From: Zhihengliuella sp.
GTDB taxonomy: Bacteria; Actinomycetota; Actinomycetes; Actinomycetales; Micrococcaceae
DNA: 64,000 nucleotides
Assembly (NCBI RefSeq): GCF_031178195.1
Contig: NZ_JAPSJL010000003.1
Span: 248,001-312,000 of the forward strand
Direction of reading: 5' to 3'
How positions within the stretch are numbered: position 1 is the stretch's first letter; each line of letters begins with the position of its first letter. Below are positions 49,753-56,696 of this stretch, piece after piece. Made by a program: the position numbers and the translations under genes. Below the pieces are notes generated by a model. It searched no databases. It saw nothing but the letters and a program-made list of their open reading frames with translations, and was not told where the DNA came from.

Positions 49753-50262
49753 TCAGAAGCCCCAGGCCGAGATCTCCTCCGTCAGGTCCTCCACCGATTC
49801 CTCGGCCGAGTCGGCCATGGCCGGGCAGTCGCCTCTCGGGTCCGCGCATGCAGCTTCCCATCGCTCCATCGCCCGCGAGGTGAGGAAGATTTTGCCCGCT
49901 GGGCCAAGCCCGGCATACTCGGGGGCCCAGCTGGCGACGGCCTCCACAGCGCCGTGCAGGTCCTCGAGGAGCGGCCGTCCCTCCGCGAACTGGTCGAAGC
50001 ACCCCGGGTCGGCGGCGTCGCAGCCGTCGGCTTTGAAGCCCTCCCACCAGGTGAGCAGTTCCGTGCGTTCCGGCTCGATTCGCTCCAGCCATGGATCTCC
50101 CTCCACGACCGACCGAGACGTCGGGCTCGCGCTCGCCGGACTGCTCGCCGCGCCCTCACTCGGTGTCGGCGACGCCGCCGGCTCCGGCTCTGCGGAGCAG
50201 GCGCCGAGCCCGCCGACCAGGATGAGGGCCGCCGCAGCGGCCCCGAAGCGCTTCGTATTCAT
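49753..50262 (-). CDS. Prophage lipoprotein, unknown function
   Basis: A 169-aa precursor with a signal peptide (MNTKRFGAAAAALILVGGLG) and a good lipobox, GLGAC, at Cys22. A Ser/Pro/Ala linker follows, then about 110 residues with four cysteines (GCDAADPGCF, ACADPRGDC), probably two disulfides outside the cell. It follows the repressor gene by 21 nt on the same strand, so it is expected in the lysogen. Surface lipoproteins in that position often block superinfection; this is inference. Confidence 0.75.
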   Translation of the reverse strand: MNTKRFGAAAAALILVGGLGACSAEPEPAASPTPSEGAASSPASASPTSRSVVEGDPWLERIEPERTELLTWWEGFKADGCDAADPGCFDQFAEGRPLLEDLHGAVEAVASWAPEYAGLGPAGKIFLTSRAMERWEAACADPRGDCPAMADSAEESVEDLTEEISAWGF

Positions 50263-50283
50263 GATTCCCCCAACTCGTAGTTG

Positions 50284-50871
50284 CTAGTCCGGATCCGGAC
50301 CGATCTGTGATTCCTCGCCGGCGCCACCGTGCTCGCGCTCGAAGCGCTCCCGCTCCAACTCCATTGGCGGGTGCGCCGCCAGGTCGAACTGATCCGCCGG
50401 CCAGGCCGCCGGCGCCGCGGTCTTCTGTCCCTCGCCAGCATCACCGCCACCGGCTGGCTGCTCGCCCTCGCCGGTCGATTCCTGTGCTGCCGTGTTGGTG
50501 CTGCCCGCATTGCCATGTCCTTCGAGTTCGACGAGAACCCGCACCATGTCGACGACGGCCTTCCGCGACTTCGGGCTGAGGTAGTCCGATCCGGGAGGAA
50601 GTTCTTCGCCGAGGGGCGGGCCCGGGACGGGCTGTCCCGCTGCCGTGAACGCGACCTCGTCGCTGACGCCGGCCAGCCAGGCGACCGCACGAATGGTCTC
50701 GTGCGACGGCGTTGACTTGTAGGAACCGCTGCGAATTTGATTCAGCGTGGTGTCCACGACGCGAAAGCCCTGCTTCTTCGCCATGAAGCTCAGCTGGCGC
50801 ACGGAGGTGTCATGCCGCTCGACGGCGGCCTCCACCAGCGCTCGCAGGCTGCGGTACCGAGGTTCGTTCAC
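50284..50871 (-). CDS. Probable prophage repressor (XRE-like HTH)
   Basis: A 195-aa protein. Residues 1-75 form a helix-turn-helix (VRQLSFMAKKQGFRVVDTTL, NQIRSGSYKSTPSHETIRAV) of the XRE-like type common in actinophage repressors; the remainder is a flexible acidic tail (Gly/Glu/Ala-rich, Pro-rich) rather than a peptidase domain, so self-cleavage is unlikely. The GTG at 50871 fits the domain start; longer readings extend through the operator region. It is divergent from the early HTH gene, the usual cI/cro layout. Confidence 0.78.
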   Translation of the reverse strand: MNEPRYRSLRALVEAAVERHDTSVRQLSFMAKKQGFRVVDTTLNQIRSGSYKSTPSHETIRAVAWLAGVSDEVAFTAAGQPVPGPPLGEELPPGSDYLSPKSRKAVVDMVRVLVELEGHGNAGSTNTAAQESTGEGEQPAGGGDAGEGQKTAAPAAWPADQFDLAAHPPMELERERFEREHGGAGEESQIGPDPD

Positions 50872-50923
50872 GAGGGTGACTCTTCCCGAAGTTGTTCTAG
50901 TTGTGCGACGGACGCACAGGCGG

Positions 50924-51020
50924 CAAGTACAAGTAACAAGTTCATCTTGCCAGCAAGCGCGGGACCATTTTCGCTTGTGGGCTTTACAAGCTGGTGGAAA
51001 GTAGTTCATGCTTGACTTGT
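50924..51020. promoter_or_regulatory. Divergent operator region with CAAG/CTTG array
   Basis: Nine CAAG or CTTG tetramers in under 100 bp (50924, 50930, 50937, 50946, 50954, 50974, 50987, 51011, 51016), many within (A)CAAGT(A)/ACTTGT contexts such as TACAAGTAACAAGTT. The lower GC content suits promoters. TTGACT (51012-51017) is a candidate -35 for the rightward gene, with TAGAAC (51040-51045) too far for a good -10. Likely binding sites for the repressor at 50284 and the HTH protein at 51099. Confidence 0.6.
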
Positions 51021-51098
51021 AACAGCCACTCGGAGGGGGTAGAACTAATGCCACGGACACACCGTTCGCACTTGAATCTCGTCAGGAAGGAGACCTGG

Positions 51099-51368
51099 AT
51101 GCGCGTCAAGGATCCGGCGATGCTCCGCCGGAAGCGCCAGAATCGCCGGTTCTCACAGACCGAGCTGGGTTACCTGGTGCGAAAGACGCAGCAGACCATC
51201 AGCCTCCTGGAGTCGGGGCGGATGAAGACCTTGTCGGAGGAGTTGGCCATCGCTATTGCGGCGCGCCTCGACTGCGACTGGGAGGACCTCTTCCTACTCG
51301 AGGAGGGTGAAGCGATGCCCGTCGTTAGAAGTGATTCACGAACTGTTTCGGAGAAGGTTGCGTCATGA
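51099..51368 (+). CDS. Cro-like XRE-family HTH protein
   Basis: An 89-aa DNA-binding protein: MLRRKRQNRRFSQTELGYLV, KTQQTISLLESGRMKTLSEE is a standard XRE helix-turn-helix. The ATG at 51099 is preceded by AGGAAGGAG at good distance; an ATG at 51048 with GGAGG upstream is the alternative and would add 17 residues. First rightward gene, opposite the repressor, as expected for an early switch protein. Its stop overlaps the next ATG. Confidence 0.85.
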   Translation: MRVKDPAMLRRKRQNRRFSQTELGYLVRKTQQTISLLESGRMKTLSEELAIAIAARLDCDWEDLFLLEEGEAMPVVRSDSRTVSEKVAS

Positions 51369-52243
51369 GCCCGTTCATGAAGGTCGACCGCGGCGATGCC
51401 CCGCGGAAGCGCGAGACCACGACTGTCGAGGAACGTCGCATCCTCCAAGAGGTCCGACAGCGAGACGAGGACCGGTGCGTGTTCTGCGGCCGGAAGGTGA
51501 ACTTCCGGGACCGTTTCGGCAAGCCCACGGCGGGCACGTACTGGATCCTGCGCTGGAACGCGCCCGCCGAGGAGCTGTCAGCCGACGGCGTCGCTGTCTG
51601 CTGCCAGGGTTGCCTCACCGTCGTCCGCGGCCTCTTCGTCCGGAAGCCCCTGGCGCGTAAACGTCAGGACGCCGTAGACAGCGACCTCCCGCATGCACCG
51701 GTCGAAGAGGTCCTCGACGACCTCGGGTCTGAACGCTCTCTCCGAGAAGGACGCGTAGAGGTCGCTGGTCGGCGAGACCCACACAACCTCGGCGCCCCGC
51801 TCTCCGTGGAGACCGTCGTACGCGAGCCACAGGCCGCGCCCCTGGTCGAACTGGTGCTGGAGCGCGGCCAGGATCGCGCGCAGGTGGTCGCCCCAGTGGT
51901 GATCGACATCGAAGTCAAGCTTGTCGGCGCCAGTGCCGACGAACAGCGTGCATTTCATGATCAGGATTCCCCCTCGGTAGGTGCGTCGGATGACGCGACG
52001 GTTGGCACCTCAGAGCCTACCGAGGGGGACCTCGCGGCCAAGGCCGCGACGTTCAAGCACGGTGACCGGGTCGAGGACGTCACCCGACCTGGCCGGATCT
52101 ATCGGGTCGCCGAGGAACAGCCGGAAGCCGTCGCAGAGGGGTTCGTCCCGTACGTCGTCTTCGTGGACCCGACGCCGGGCTGGCGCAACCGAGTGGGGGA
52201 GCGCGGCATGATCCGCGCCGACCTGATCAAGCACACGTCATGA
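51365..52243 (+). CDS. Zinc-finger (HNH-like) protein in an unusually long, perhaps composite frame
   Basis: An open frame of 292 codons beginning at the ATGA overlap. Residues 1-90 look real: RDEDRCVFCGRKVNFRDRF and VAVCCQGCLTVVRG give a CxxC...CxxC zinc site. Residues about 95-195 have poor third-position GC and no protein character, and here an antisense frame (51578-51958) codes convincingly. The last 90 residues look real again (FKHGDRVEDVTRPGRIYRVA) but have no start codon of their own. It may be two genes fused by loss of a stop, or a single gene with a weak middle. Confidence 0.45.
   Translation: MSPFMKVDRGDAPRKRETTTVEERRILQEVRQRDEDRCVFCGRKVNFRDRFGKPTAGTYWILRWNAPAEELSADGVAVCCQGCLTVVRGLFVRKPLARKRQDAVDSDLPHAPVEEVLDDLGSERSLREGRVEVAGRRDPHNLGAPLSVETVVREPQAAPLVELVLERGQDRAQVVAPVVIDIEVKLVGASADEQRAFHDQDSPSVGASDDATVGTSEPTEGDLAAKAATFKHGDRVEDVTRPGRIYRVAEEQPEAVAEGFVPYVVFVDPTPGWRNRVGERGMIRADLIKHTS
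51578..51958 (-). CDS. Antisense-nested hypothetical protein
   Basis: A 126-aa frame inside the plus-strand gene at 51365. It starts MKCTLFVGTGADKLDFDVDH behind AGGGGGA, has high third-position GC, and contains a natural-looking domain (GDHLRAILAALQHQFDQGRG, then VVWVSPTSDLYASFSE). The plus strand over the same bases has low GC3, so this strand is the likelier coding one from 51660 to 51958. No family recognised; the acidic tail (51578-51650) overlaps the zinc site of the other frame. Confidence 0.55.
   Translation of the reverse strand: MKCTLFVGTGADKLDFDVDHHWGDHLRAILAALQHQFDQGRGLWLAYDGLHGERGAEVVWVSPTSDLYASFSERAFRPEVVEDLFDRCMREVAVYGVLTFTRQGLPDEEAADDGEATLAADSDAVG
51969..52028. repeat. 13-bp perfect inverted repeat upstream of the antisense gene
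   Basis: CCCCCTCGGTAGG (51969-51981) and CCTACCGAGGGGG (52016-52028) with 34 nt between. It covers the 5' end of the antisense gene at 51958, including its ribosome site, and could be an operator or a stem that controls it. Confidence 0.75.
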
Positions 52244-52246
52244 CCG

Positions 52247-52260
52247 CCGGCGCTCGCCGG
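52247..52260. repeat. CCGGCGCTCGCCGG hairpin, copy 1
   Basis: CCGGC-GCTC-GCCGG stem-loop, 3 nt after the stop at 52243. The same 14-mer recurs at 55259 and 63514. Confidence 0.75.
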
Positions 52261-52275
52261 TCGGATACAAGAAAT

Positions 52276-52303
52276 GCCCCCAGCCGCGGCAACGGCTGAG
52301 GGC
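52276..52303 (+). terminator. Stem-loop in the leader of the excisionase-like gene
   Basis: GCCCCCAGCCG / CGGCTGAGGGC (10 of 11 paired), loop CGGCAA. It ends 23 nt before the next ATG. It may be an attenuator or terminator separating the switch gene from the operon; there is no T run. Confidence 0.5.
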
Positions 52304-52326
52304 GGAGATTCCTGGAAGGAAATCAG

Positions 52327-52560
52327 ATGTCAATCGTAGCAACGGCGGGCGAGACCCGCATCGAGACGCTGGAGGTCCCGCGCCTGTACAAGGTGCAGGA
52401 GGTCGCGGAGCTCTTGCAGGTGGGCCACACCTACGTGTACGAGGAGATCAGCCAGGGTCGCCTGAAAACCATCGACCTGGCCAACGGCGAGAAGCGGGAG
52501 AAGCTCCGCGTCGCGGCCGACGACCTGCAGGCGTTCCTCGACAGCCGGCGGGTGCGGTAG
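52327..52560 (+). CDS. Excisionase-like MerR-type HTH protein
   Basis: A 77-aa DNA-binding protein of the HTH_17/excisionase group: LYKVQEVAELLQVGHTYVYE, then ISQGRLKTIDL and the wing LRVAADDLQAFLDSRRVR. Such proteins bend DNA at attachment sites to direct excision, or act as small regulators. GGAAGGAAA precedes the ATG. Position right of the switch suits early expression. Xis function is not proven. Confidence 0.8.
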   Translation: MSIVATAGETRIETLEVPRLYKVQEVAELLQVGHTYVYEEISQGRLKTIDLANGEKREKLRVAADDLQAFLDSRRVR

Positions 52561-52562
52561 CC

Positions 52563-53105
52563 ATGGCGCCCTGGGATCACACCGAGGAAGCCGCCCGCCA
52601 GCGGGCCGCCTCCATGGGGTCGGAGCGTGCGCTCCTGCCGCAGTTCGTCTGCATGTCGTGCGGCTGGGACCAGCCGGAGGCCGAAGTCATCGCCTCCGCC
52701 GAAGTCGTCGCCCAGGCGCAGCGCCGCCGGACCGCGCTGATCGACGATCACAAGCTGATCCACGACCGTGCCCGTCGGCTGGCCAAGCGGCGCGCCGAGA
52801 CGCTGGCTGACGACAAGGGCCAGCCGGAGGCCGACGAGCCCGACGAGCCGACGCTGGCGGACGTCATGGCCCGCGTCGAGCGACTGAGCGGCCAGGTCGC
52901 GGAGTGCCTGGAGCTTCTGCAGGGGCTCGCGGCACCGATCCGCATCATCAATCCCGGCTTGGCCCCGGACGCGGACCTGCTGACGAGCCAACGGATATGG
53001 GTCAGGCCCGAGCCGGGGGAGTGCCGCCTCTCCGCTGCCATGCACACGGCCGACGAGGACCAACGGGCCGAGTCGGACTGCGCCGAACGGGAGTCGGGGC
53101 TGTGA
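52563..53105 (+). CDS. Hypothetical phage protein with a CxxC pair and a coiled coil
   Basis: 180 aa, ATG 2 nt after the previous stop. QFVCMSCGWDQPEAEVIASA has one CxxC pair; a helical charged middle (AQAQRRRTALIDDHKLIHDR, LADVMARVERLSGQVAECLE) could be a coiled coil. No known domain. Overlaps the next gene by 4 nt. Confidence 0.7.
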   Translation: MAPWDHTEEAARQRAASMGSERALLPQFVCMSCGWDQPEAEVIASAEVVAQAQRRRTALIDDHKLIHDRARRLAKRRAETLADDKGQPEADEPDEPTLADVMARVERLSGQVAECLELLQGLAAPIRIINPGLAPDADLLTSQRIWVRPEPGECRLSAAMHTADEDQRAESDCAERESGL

Positions 53106-53368
53106 GCCGGCGTCCGTACCGCGCCGAGTCCCCGGTGACGTTGAAACCGCAGAACGGGCACCTGGTCCAGGGCTGGGCGACCGTGTCGTACCGGAACACG
53201 GGAGAGCTGAAGGCGCAGCTGCTGCGTCGGGCTCGCGCGCATTGGCCGGGCCAGCGGGTCGACGTCGAGCTGCCGGCCAAGGGCCACGGCGGGGAGGCCA
53301 CTGGCCGGATCCTCGTGGGCGGTCAGTCCTCGGCGATGTTCTGGCTCGTCAATGGGGGACACCGATGA
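53102..53368 (+). CDS. Small hypothetical phage protein
   Basis: 88 aa, GTG at the GTGA overlap with the previous stop. Basic N-terminus, then mostly beta-strand (GHLVQGWATVSYRNTGELKA, GRILVGGQSSAMFWLVNGG). No family recognised. Overlaps the next ATG by 4 nt. Confidence 0.65.
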   Translation: MSRRPYRAESPVTLKPQNGHLVQGWATVSYRNTGELKAQLLRRARAHWPGQRVDVELPAKGHGGEATGRILVGGQSSAMFWLVNGGHR

Positions 53369-53559
53369 GGCGCCCGACTCCGGCCGTGGCCGCGTTCCGC
53401 CGCCGCCTGCTGCTGTGGGCCCCGCTCGCCCTGGCCGCCGCCGTCGTCTACGTGCTGACGTTCCCGCTGATGAACGGGGCCACGGTCCTCGCGGGCCTGG
53501 TCCTCGTGGCCGCGGCGTTCGCGGCCGTCGTCGACGACGGGGAGGACCGGGCCGCATGA
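53365..53559 (+). CDS. Small two-helix membrane protein
   Basis: 64 aa, ATG at 53365. RRRLLLWAPLALAAAVVYVL and NGATVLAGLVLVAAAFAAVV are two membrane segments joined by a short loop; the tail is acidic. Unknown role in early phage expression. Coupled at both ends. Confidence 0.7.
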   Translation: MRRPTPAVAAFRRRLLLWAPLALAAAVVYVLTFPLMNGATVLAGLVLVAAAFAAVVDDGEDRAA

Positions 53560-53855
53560 GCACCACCGAAGCCGAGTTCCTCGGCAACGTCACCGACCTG
53601 GACGCGGTCAAGCGCCGCCACCCGGCGGGCAAGTCCGCACCTGCGGAGCGCCGCGAGATGGCGCTCCAGTCCGCTGCGGACCTGAAGCTCGCCGCCGAGA
53701 CCCACCTGACGAAGGCGCGCCAGACCATCGAGCACGCCGGCAGCACCACCGATGCCCTGGCCCTCGCGGCCGCAGCCACCACCCGCCTCGCTGAGGCACT
53801 CACCTACGAATGCGCGGCCGCCGAGGCCGCCGCCGAGACCTGGGGGACCAGATGA
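53556..53855 (+). CDS. Hypothetical Ala-rich helical phage protein
   Basis: 99 aa, ATG at 53556. Almost wholly helical and Ala/Glu-rich (LQSAADLKLAAETHLTKARQ, ALAAAATTRLAEALTYECAA). It may be a structural or accessory partner of the ParB-like protein encoded next, with which it overlaps by 4 nt. Confidence 0.65.
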   Translation: MSTTEAEFLGNVTDLDAVKRRHPAGKSAPAERREMALQSAADLKLAAETHLTKARQTIEHAGSTTDALALAAAATTRLAEALTYECAAAEAAAETWGTR

Positions 53856-55255
53856 CCATGAAGCTCGAAGAGATCGAGATCGAGAAGATCCGCCCGAACC
53901 CGGCCAACGTCCGGATGGACGCGGAGAACGACCCGACGCTCGAGCGCCTGGCCGACGAGATCGGCACGATGGGCGTCGTCACGCCGATCCTGGTGTACCC
54001 GCACCCGGACATCGACGGCGACTACATGGTGCAGGAGGGCCACCGCCGCCGCCTCGCCGCACTCCGTGCCGGCCTGTCGACCATGCCGTGCCTGGTCCTC
54101 GACGCCCCGGCTCGCGGCGAGCTCGCAGACCTCGAGGTCATGATGACGACGGGCCGGAACCACAAGCCCCTCAACGTCCTCGAGGAGGCCCACGGTTTCC
54201 AGCGGATGCTCGACCTCGGCCTGTCCGAGTCGACGATCGGCAAGAAGTTCAAGAAGCCGAAGTCGGAGATCCTCACGAAGGCCCGGCTGACGAAGGCTCC
54301 CGAGCCGATCCAGGACGCCTACAGCTTCGGCCGCCTGGACCTGCTCGACGTGAAGAAGCTGCAGGACCTCGAGGACCAGGGCGCGACCGGCATCGTGGAC
54401 CGGGTCGTCGAGGAGATCGCCCGGAACGAGAAGATGAAGTACCGGACGAACGTCGCCCACAAGATCGCCGACGCCGAGCGGAGGCAGCGGGGCGAGACGA
54501 ATCAGCAGCGCCTGGACGAGGCAGGCGCCAAGCAGGCCCCGAATGACGCCTCGTACAACGGCAAGTTCGCGCGAGCCACGGACCTCGACAGCGACGCCGA
54601 GCACATCTCGGCCGGCCACCTCTACATGATCGACTTCGACGGCGAGACCACCTGGTGGGCGCCGCTGAAGAAGGCAGTGGAGGTCTCCGAGGAGGAGAAA
54701 GCCGAGAAGCAGCGCATTCGTGCCCTCAACGGGGGCCTCGGGATCAGCTTCCGGGTGCGCGAGCAGTTTCTCGTCGACCAGGTCCGGAAGAAAGACGGCG
54801 GCGTCAGCGAGAAGCAGGACACCGCACTCCTGCTCGACGCCCTCTGGTCCGACATCCGAAGACTGGACGATCACCTCCTCGGCGACGTCGTCGGCATCAT
54901 GCCGCCCGACGGTGACATGTGGACGGAGGCGTACACCGACTGGACGGAACGGTGCCGCAAGAAGCTCGCGGCCTTCACCTGGCGGCAGCTAGCCCGCCTG
55001 GCCGCCGTTGCCAAGCACCGCGACCTCGACAAGAAGCTCCGCACCACGGGCGGCTTCGACCGTGTCGGCCGTTCCGAGTACGGATCGAACGAGGGCGTGT
55101 GGCGGCACCGAGCTGACTGGTACCGGCTCCTCCAGGACGGATTCGGGTACCGGCTCGACCAGTCCGAGCAGGACGCGCTCGCCTGGGCGATCGACAAAGC
55201 CGGCGAGAGCAGAGACCTCGCCAATGACGTCGAGGTCCGCGATGCAGACCACTAG
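53852..55255 (+). CDS. ParB/Srx-like nuclease-domain protein
   Basis: A 467-aa protein. Residues 1-110 are a ParB N-terminal domain: EEIEIEKIRPNPANVRMDAE, LADEIGTMGVVTPILVYPH and YMVQEGHRRRLAALRAG (the GxRR nucleotide-binding motif). An HTH-like helical region follows (LGLSESTIGKKFKKPKSEIL). The C-terminal 250 residues (KKLAAFTWRQLARLAAVAKH) are unknown. Stand-alone phage ParB-like proteins may be CTP-dependent clamps or nucleases; no ParA partner is present, so partitioning is unlikely. Confidence 0.85.
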   Translation: MTMKLEEIEIEKIRPNPANVRMDAENDPTLERLADEIGTMGVVTPILVYPHPDIDGDYMVQEGHRRRLAALRAGLSTMPCLVLDAPARGELADLEVMMTTGRNHKPLNVLEEAHGFQRMLDLGLSESTIGKKFKKPKSEILTKARLTKAPEPIQDAYSFGRLDLLDVKKLQDLEDQGATGIVDRVVEEIARNEKMKYRTNVAHKIADAERRQRGETNQQRLDEAGAKQAPNDASYNGKFARATDLDSDAEHISAGHLYMIDFDGETTWWAPLKKAVEVSEEEKAEKQRIRALNGGLGISFRVREQFLVDQVRKKDGGVSEKQDTALLLDALWSDIRRLDDHLLGDVVGIMPPDGDMWTEAYTDWTERCRKKLAAFTWRQLARLAAVAKHRDLDKKLRTTGGFDRVGRSEYGSNEGVWRHRADWYRLLQDGFGYRLDQSEQDALAWAIDKAGESRDLANDVEVRDADH

Positions 55256-55544
55256 CCCCCGGCGCTCGCCGGCACCGATTCGGGTGATCAACACGCAGTG
55301 GATGGGCCGTGCGTCGTCGGTGGGTCCGGCTCTGGGGCCGATGGTGAAGCGGCCCGAGGATGTCGAGAAGCCCTGGGTGATCCTCGACGAGCGCGGCCGG
55401 CGGCCGCGGGCCATCGCGTTCCGGACGTTCGAGGAGCTCTGGTCGCAGCTGACGGAGTGGTTGGCCGACCCGTGCCTCTGGCGGCGGCTGGCTGAGCTCG
55501 TCGCCGCGGCCGGCGCCGTTGAGCGGGGTGGTTCTCGTGGCTGA
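55242..55544 (+). CDS. Small hypothetical phage protein
   Basis: 100 aa, ATG at 55242 overlapping the ParB-like stop by 14 nt. Contains WVILDERGRRPRAIAFRTFE and LWSQLTEWLADPCLWRRLAE; no family recognised. The CCGGCGCTCGCCGG hairpin lies inside its first codons (55259-55272). Confidence 0.65.
   Translation: MQTTSPRRSPAPIRVINTQWMGRASSVGPALGPMVKRPEDVEKPWVILDERGRRPRAIAFRTFEELWSQLTEWLADPCLWRRLAELVAAAGAVERGGSRG
55259..55272. repeat. CCGGCGCTCGCCGG hairpin, copy 2
   Basis: Identical 14-mer to that at 52247, just after the ParB-like stop and within the start of the next gene, where it could limit translation. Confidence 0.75.
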
Positions 55545-55917
55545 GCTCCGCACGGCCCGCCTCTCGAACGTAGGCGCACCGACGTTGGTCCCGTCGCTGG
55601 TCAAGGACGCGCTGGCGGACATCCAGTCAACGAGCGCGCGCGCGGCGTGCCGGATCCCGGGCAAGGAGGACGTGATCGACGCGATTTTCTTCCCCCACGC
55701 TGCCGTCGGGGCCCAACCGTCTGGGTGGATCGAGGCGCGGAGGATCTGCGGTCGCTGCCCGCTGGCCGATAGGTGCCTGGAGATGGCCCTGTCGATGGAG
55801 GGAGGCCGCGCTGCAGCCCAGCGGTTCGGGATGTTCGGCGGGAAGACGCCGACCGAGCGCTACAACATCTACAAGGCCGCGTACAAAGAGCGCCGCGCTG
55901 CCGAGCAGGGCGAGTGA
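55537..55917 (+). CDS. WhiB-family protein
   Basis: A 126-aa probable iron-sulfur regulator. Cysteines fit C-x(n)-C-x2-C-x5-C: AACRIPGKEDV, then RRICGRCPLADRC; GMFGGKTPTER is the WhiB turn and basic region. The GTG at 55537 overlaps the previous stop; a TTG at 55519 is possible. Phage WhiB proteins are known to repress host whiB2 and cause superinfection exclusion; that this one does is inference. Confidence 0.85.
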   Translation: MAELRTARLSNVGAPTLVPSLVKDALADIQSTSARAACRIPGKEDVIDAIFFPHAAVGAQPSGWIEARRICGRCPLADRCLEMALSMEGGRAAAQRFGMFGGKTPTERYNIYKAAYKERRAAEQGE

Positions 55918-55918
55918 C

Positions 55919-56227
55919 ATGGGCCGGGAGACGAAGCCGATCGGCCAGCAGGGCGTCACGTTCATGGAGTTCGTGTGGCCCGTGACCGGCGAGCACGGCT
56001 GGGTGAGGCCGACCGACGAGGAAGCCCAGGGCCTGTGTGCTCTGGCCAACCTGGAGCTTCCGGAGCATGCCCGCCGACTGGGTGTCGTCATCGATGGGCG
56101 GCCGGTGCTCCGGGTCATCCGGACCAACGACCACCACCGGGCACGGACCCACCCGGAGGCCGGCGGCTGCACGTACTCGGTCCTCGCCCTGGTGCAGGTC
56201 CGCAAGCCGGGGGAGGGGAAGGCATGA
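55919..56227 (+). CDS. Hypothetical phage protein
   Basis: 102 aa, ATG right after the whiB stop. GVTFMEFVWPVTGEHGWVRP and VIDGRPVLRVIRTND look like a small beta-rich domain. No assignment. Overlaps the next gene by 4 nt. Confidence 0.65.
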   Translation: MGRETKPIGQQGVTFMEFVWPVTGEHGWVRPTDEEAQGLCALANLELPEHARRLGVVIDGRPVLRVIRTNDHHRARTHPEAGGCTYSVLALVQVRKPGEGKA

Positions 56228-56526
56228 CGTTCCAGCAGGAGCCGTACTACTGGCTCGTCTGCGACGGCCGGGCCGGTGAGCAGCCGTGCACGGCCCGGTC
56301 GATGGACTTCCTCGAGATCGCCGGCTGGTCCACCCGGGCCCTGGCCGAGAACGACGCCGTCCACAACGGCGGCTGGCTCGCCGTCGACGGCAAGCATTAC
56401 TGCCCGGACTGCCAGGAGGCCTTCCGGTGCACGACCTGCCACCGCACCACGGCCGAGTGCCGTGGCCACGCCGACCCCGAGCCGCCCCGGCTCGGCTGGA
56501 TCCCCCTCAAATCCGAGACCACCTGA
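56224..56526 (+). CDS. Small zinc-ribbon-like phage protein
   Basis: 100 aa. Cysteines pair as HYCPDCQEAFRCTTCHRTTAEC, a typical double zinc knuckle; a further Cys pair lies near the start (LVCDGRAGEQPC). No catalytic motif. Probably a nucleic-acid or protein-binding accessory. A gap of 170 nt with structured RNA follows. Confidence 0.7.
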   Translation: MTFQQEPYYWLVCDGRAGEQPCTARSMDFLEIAGWSTRALAENDAVHNGGWLAVDGKHYCPDCQEAFRCTTCHRTTAECRGHADPEPPRLGWIPLKSETT

Positions 56527-56530
56527 GACC

Positions 56531-56562
56531 GGCTCCCCGTTCTTCCCCCGAGGCGGGGAGCC
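56531..56562 (+). terminator. Hairpin downstream of the zinc-ribbon gene
   Basis: GGCTCCCCG / CGGGGAGCC perfect 9-bp stem, 14-nt loop, 4 nt after the stop at 56526. It directly precedes the tRNA-like element. Confidence 0.65.
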
Positions 56563-56565
56563 CCC

Positions 56566-56650
56566 GGCCCGCATAGGCAAGCCACCACCGTCGAAATTCC
56601 CCCCAACGAGTGTCCGACGGCGGCGCTCGGTTCGAATCCGGGGCGGGCCC
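56566..56650 (+). ncRNA. tRNA-like element
   Basis: An 85-nt stretch with a perfect 7-bp acceptor-type stem GGCCCGC (56566-56572) / GCGGGCC (56643-56649) and, in correct register, a T-arm CTCGG-TTCGAAT-CCGGG. In place of D and anticodon arms there is one long hairpin with core CCGTCG / CGACGG. No anticodon stem of 5 bp with a U33 can be drawn, so it is not a normal tRNA. Either a decayed class II tRNA or a tRNA mimic. It lies in a gene-free gap (56527-56696). Confidence 0.4.
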
Positions 56651-56696
56651 CTGAAACCGCATTCCACCCTTCCCACTCACGAGAGCAGGTACCGAC

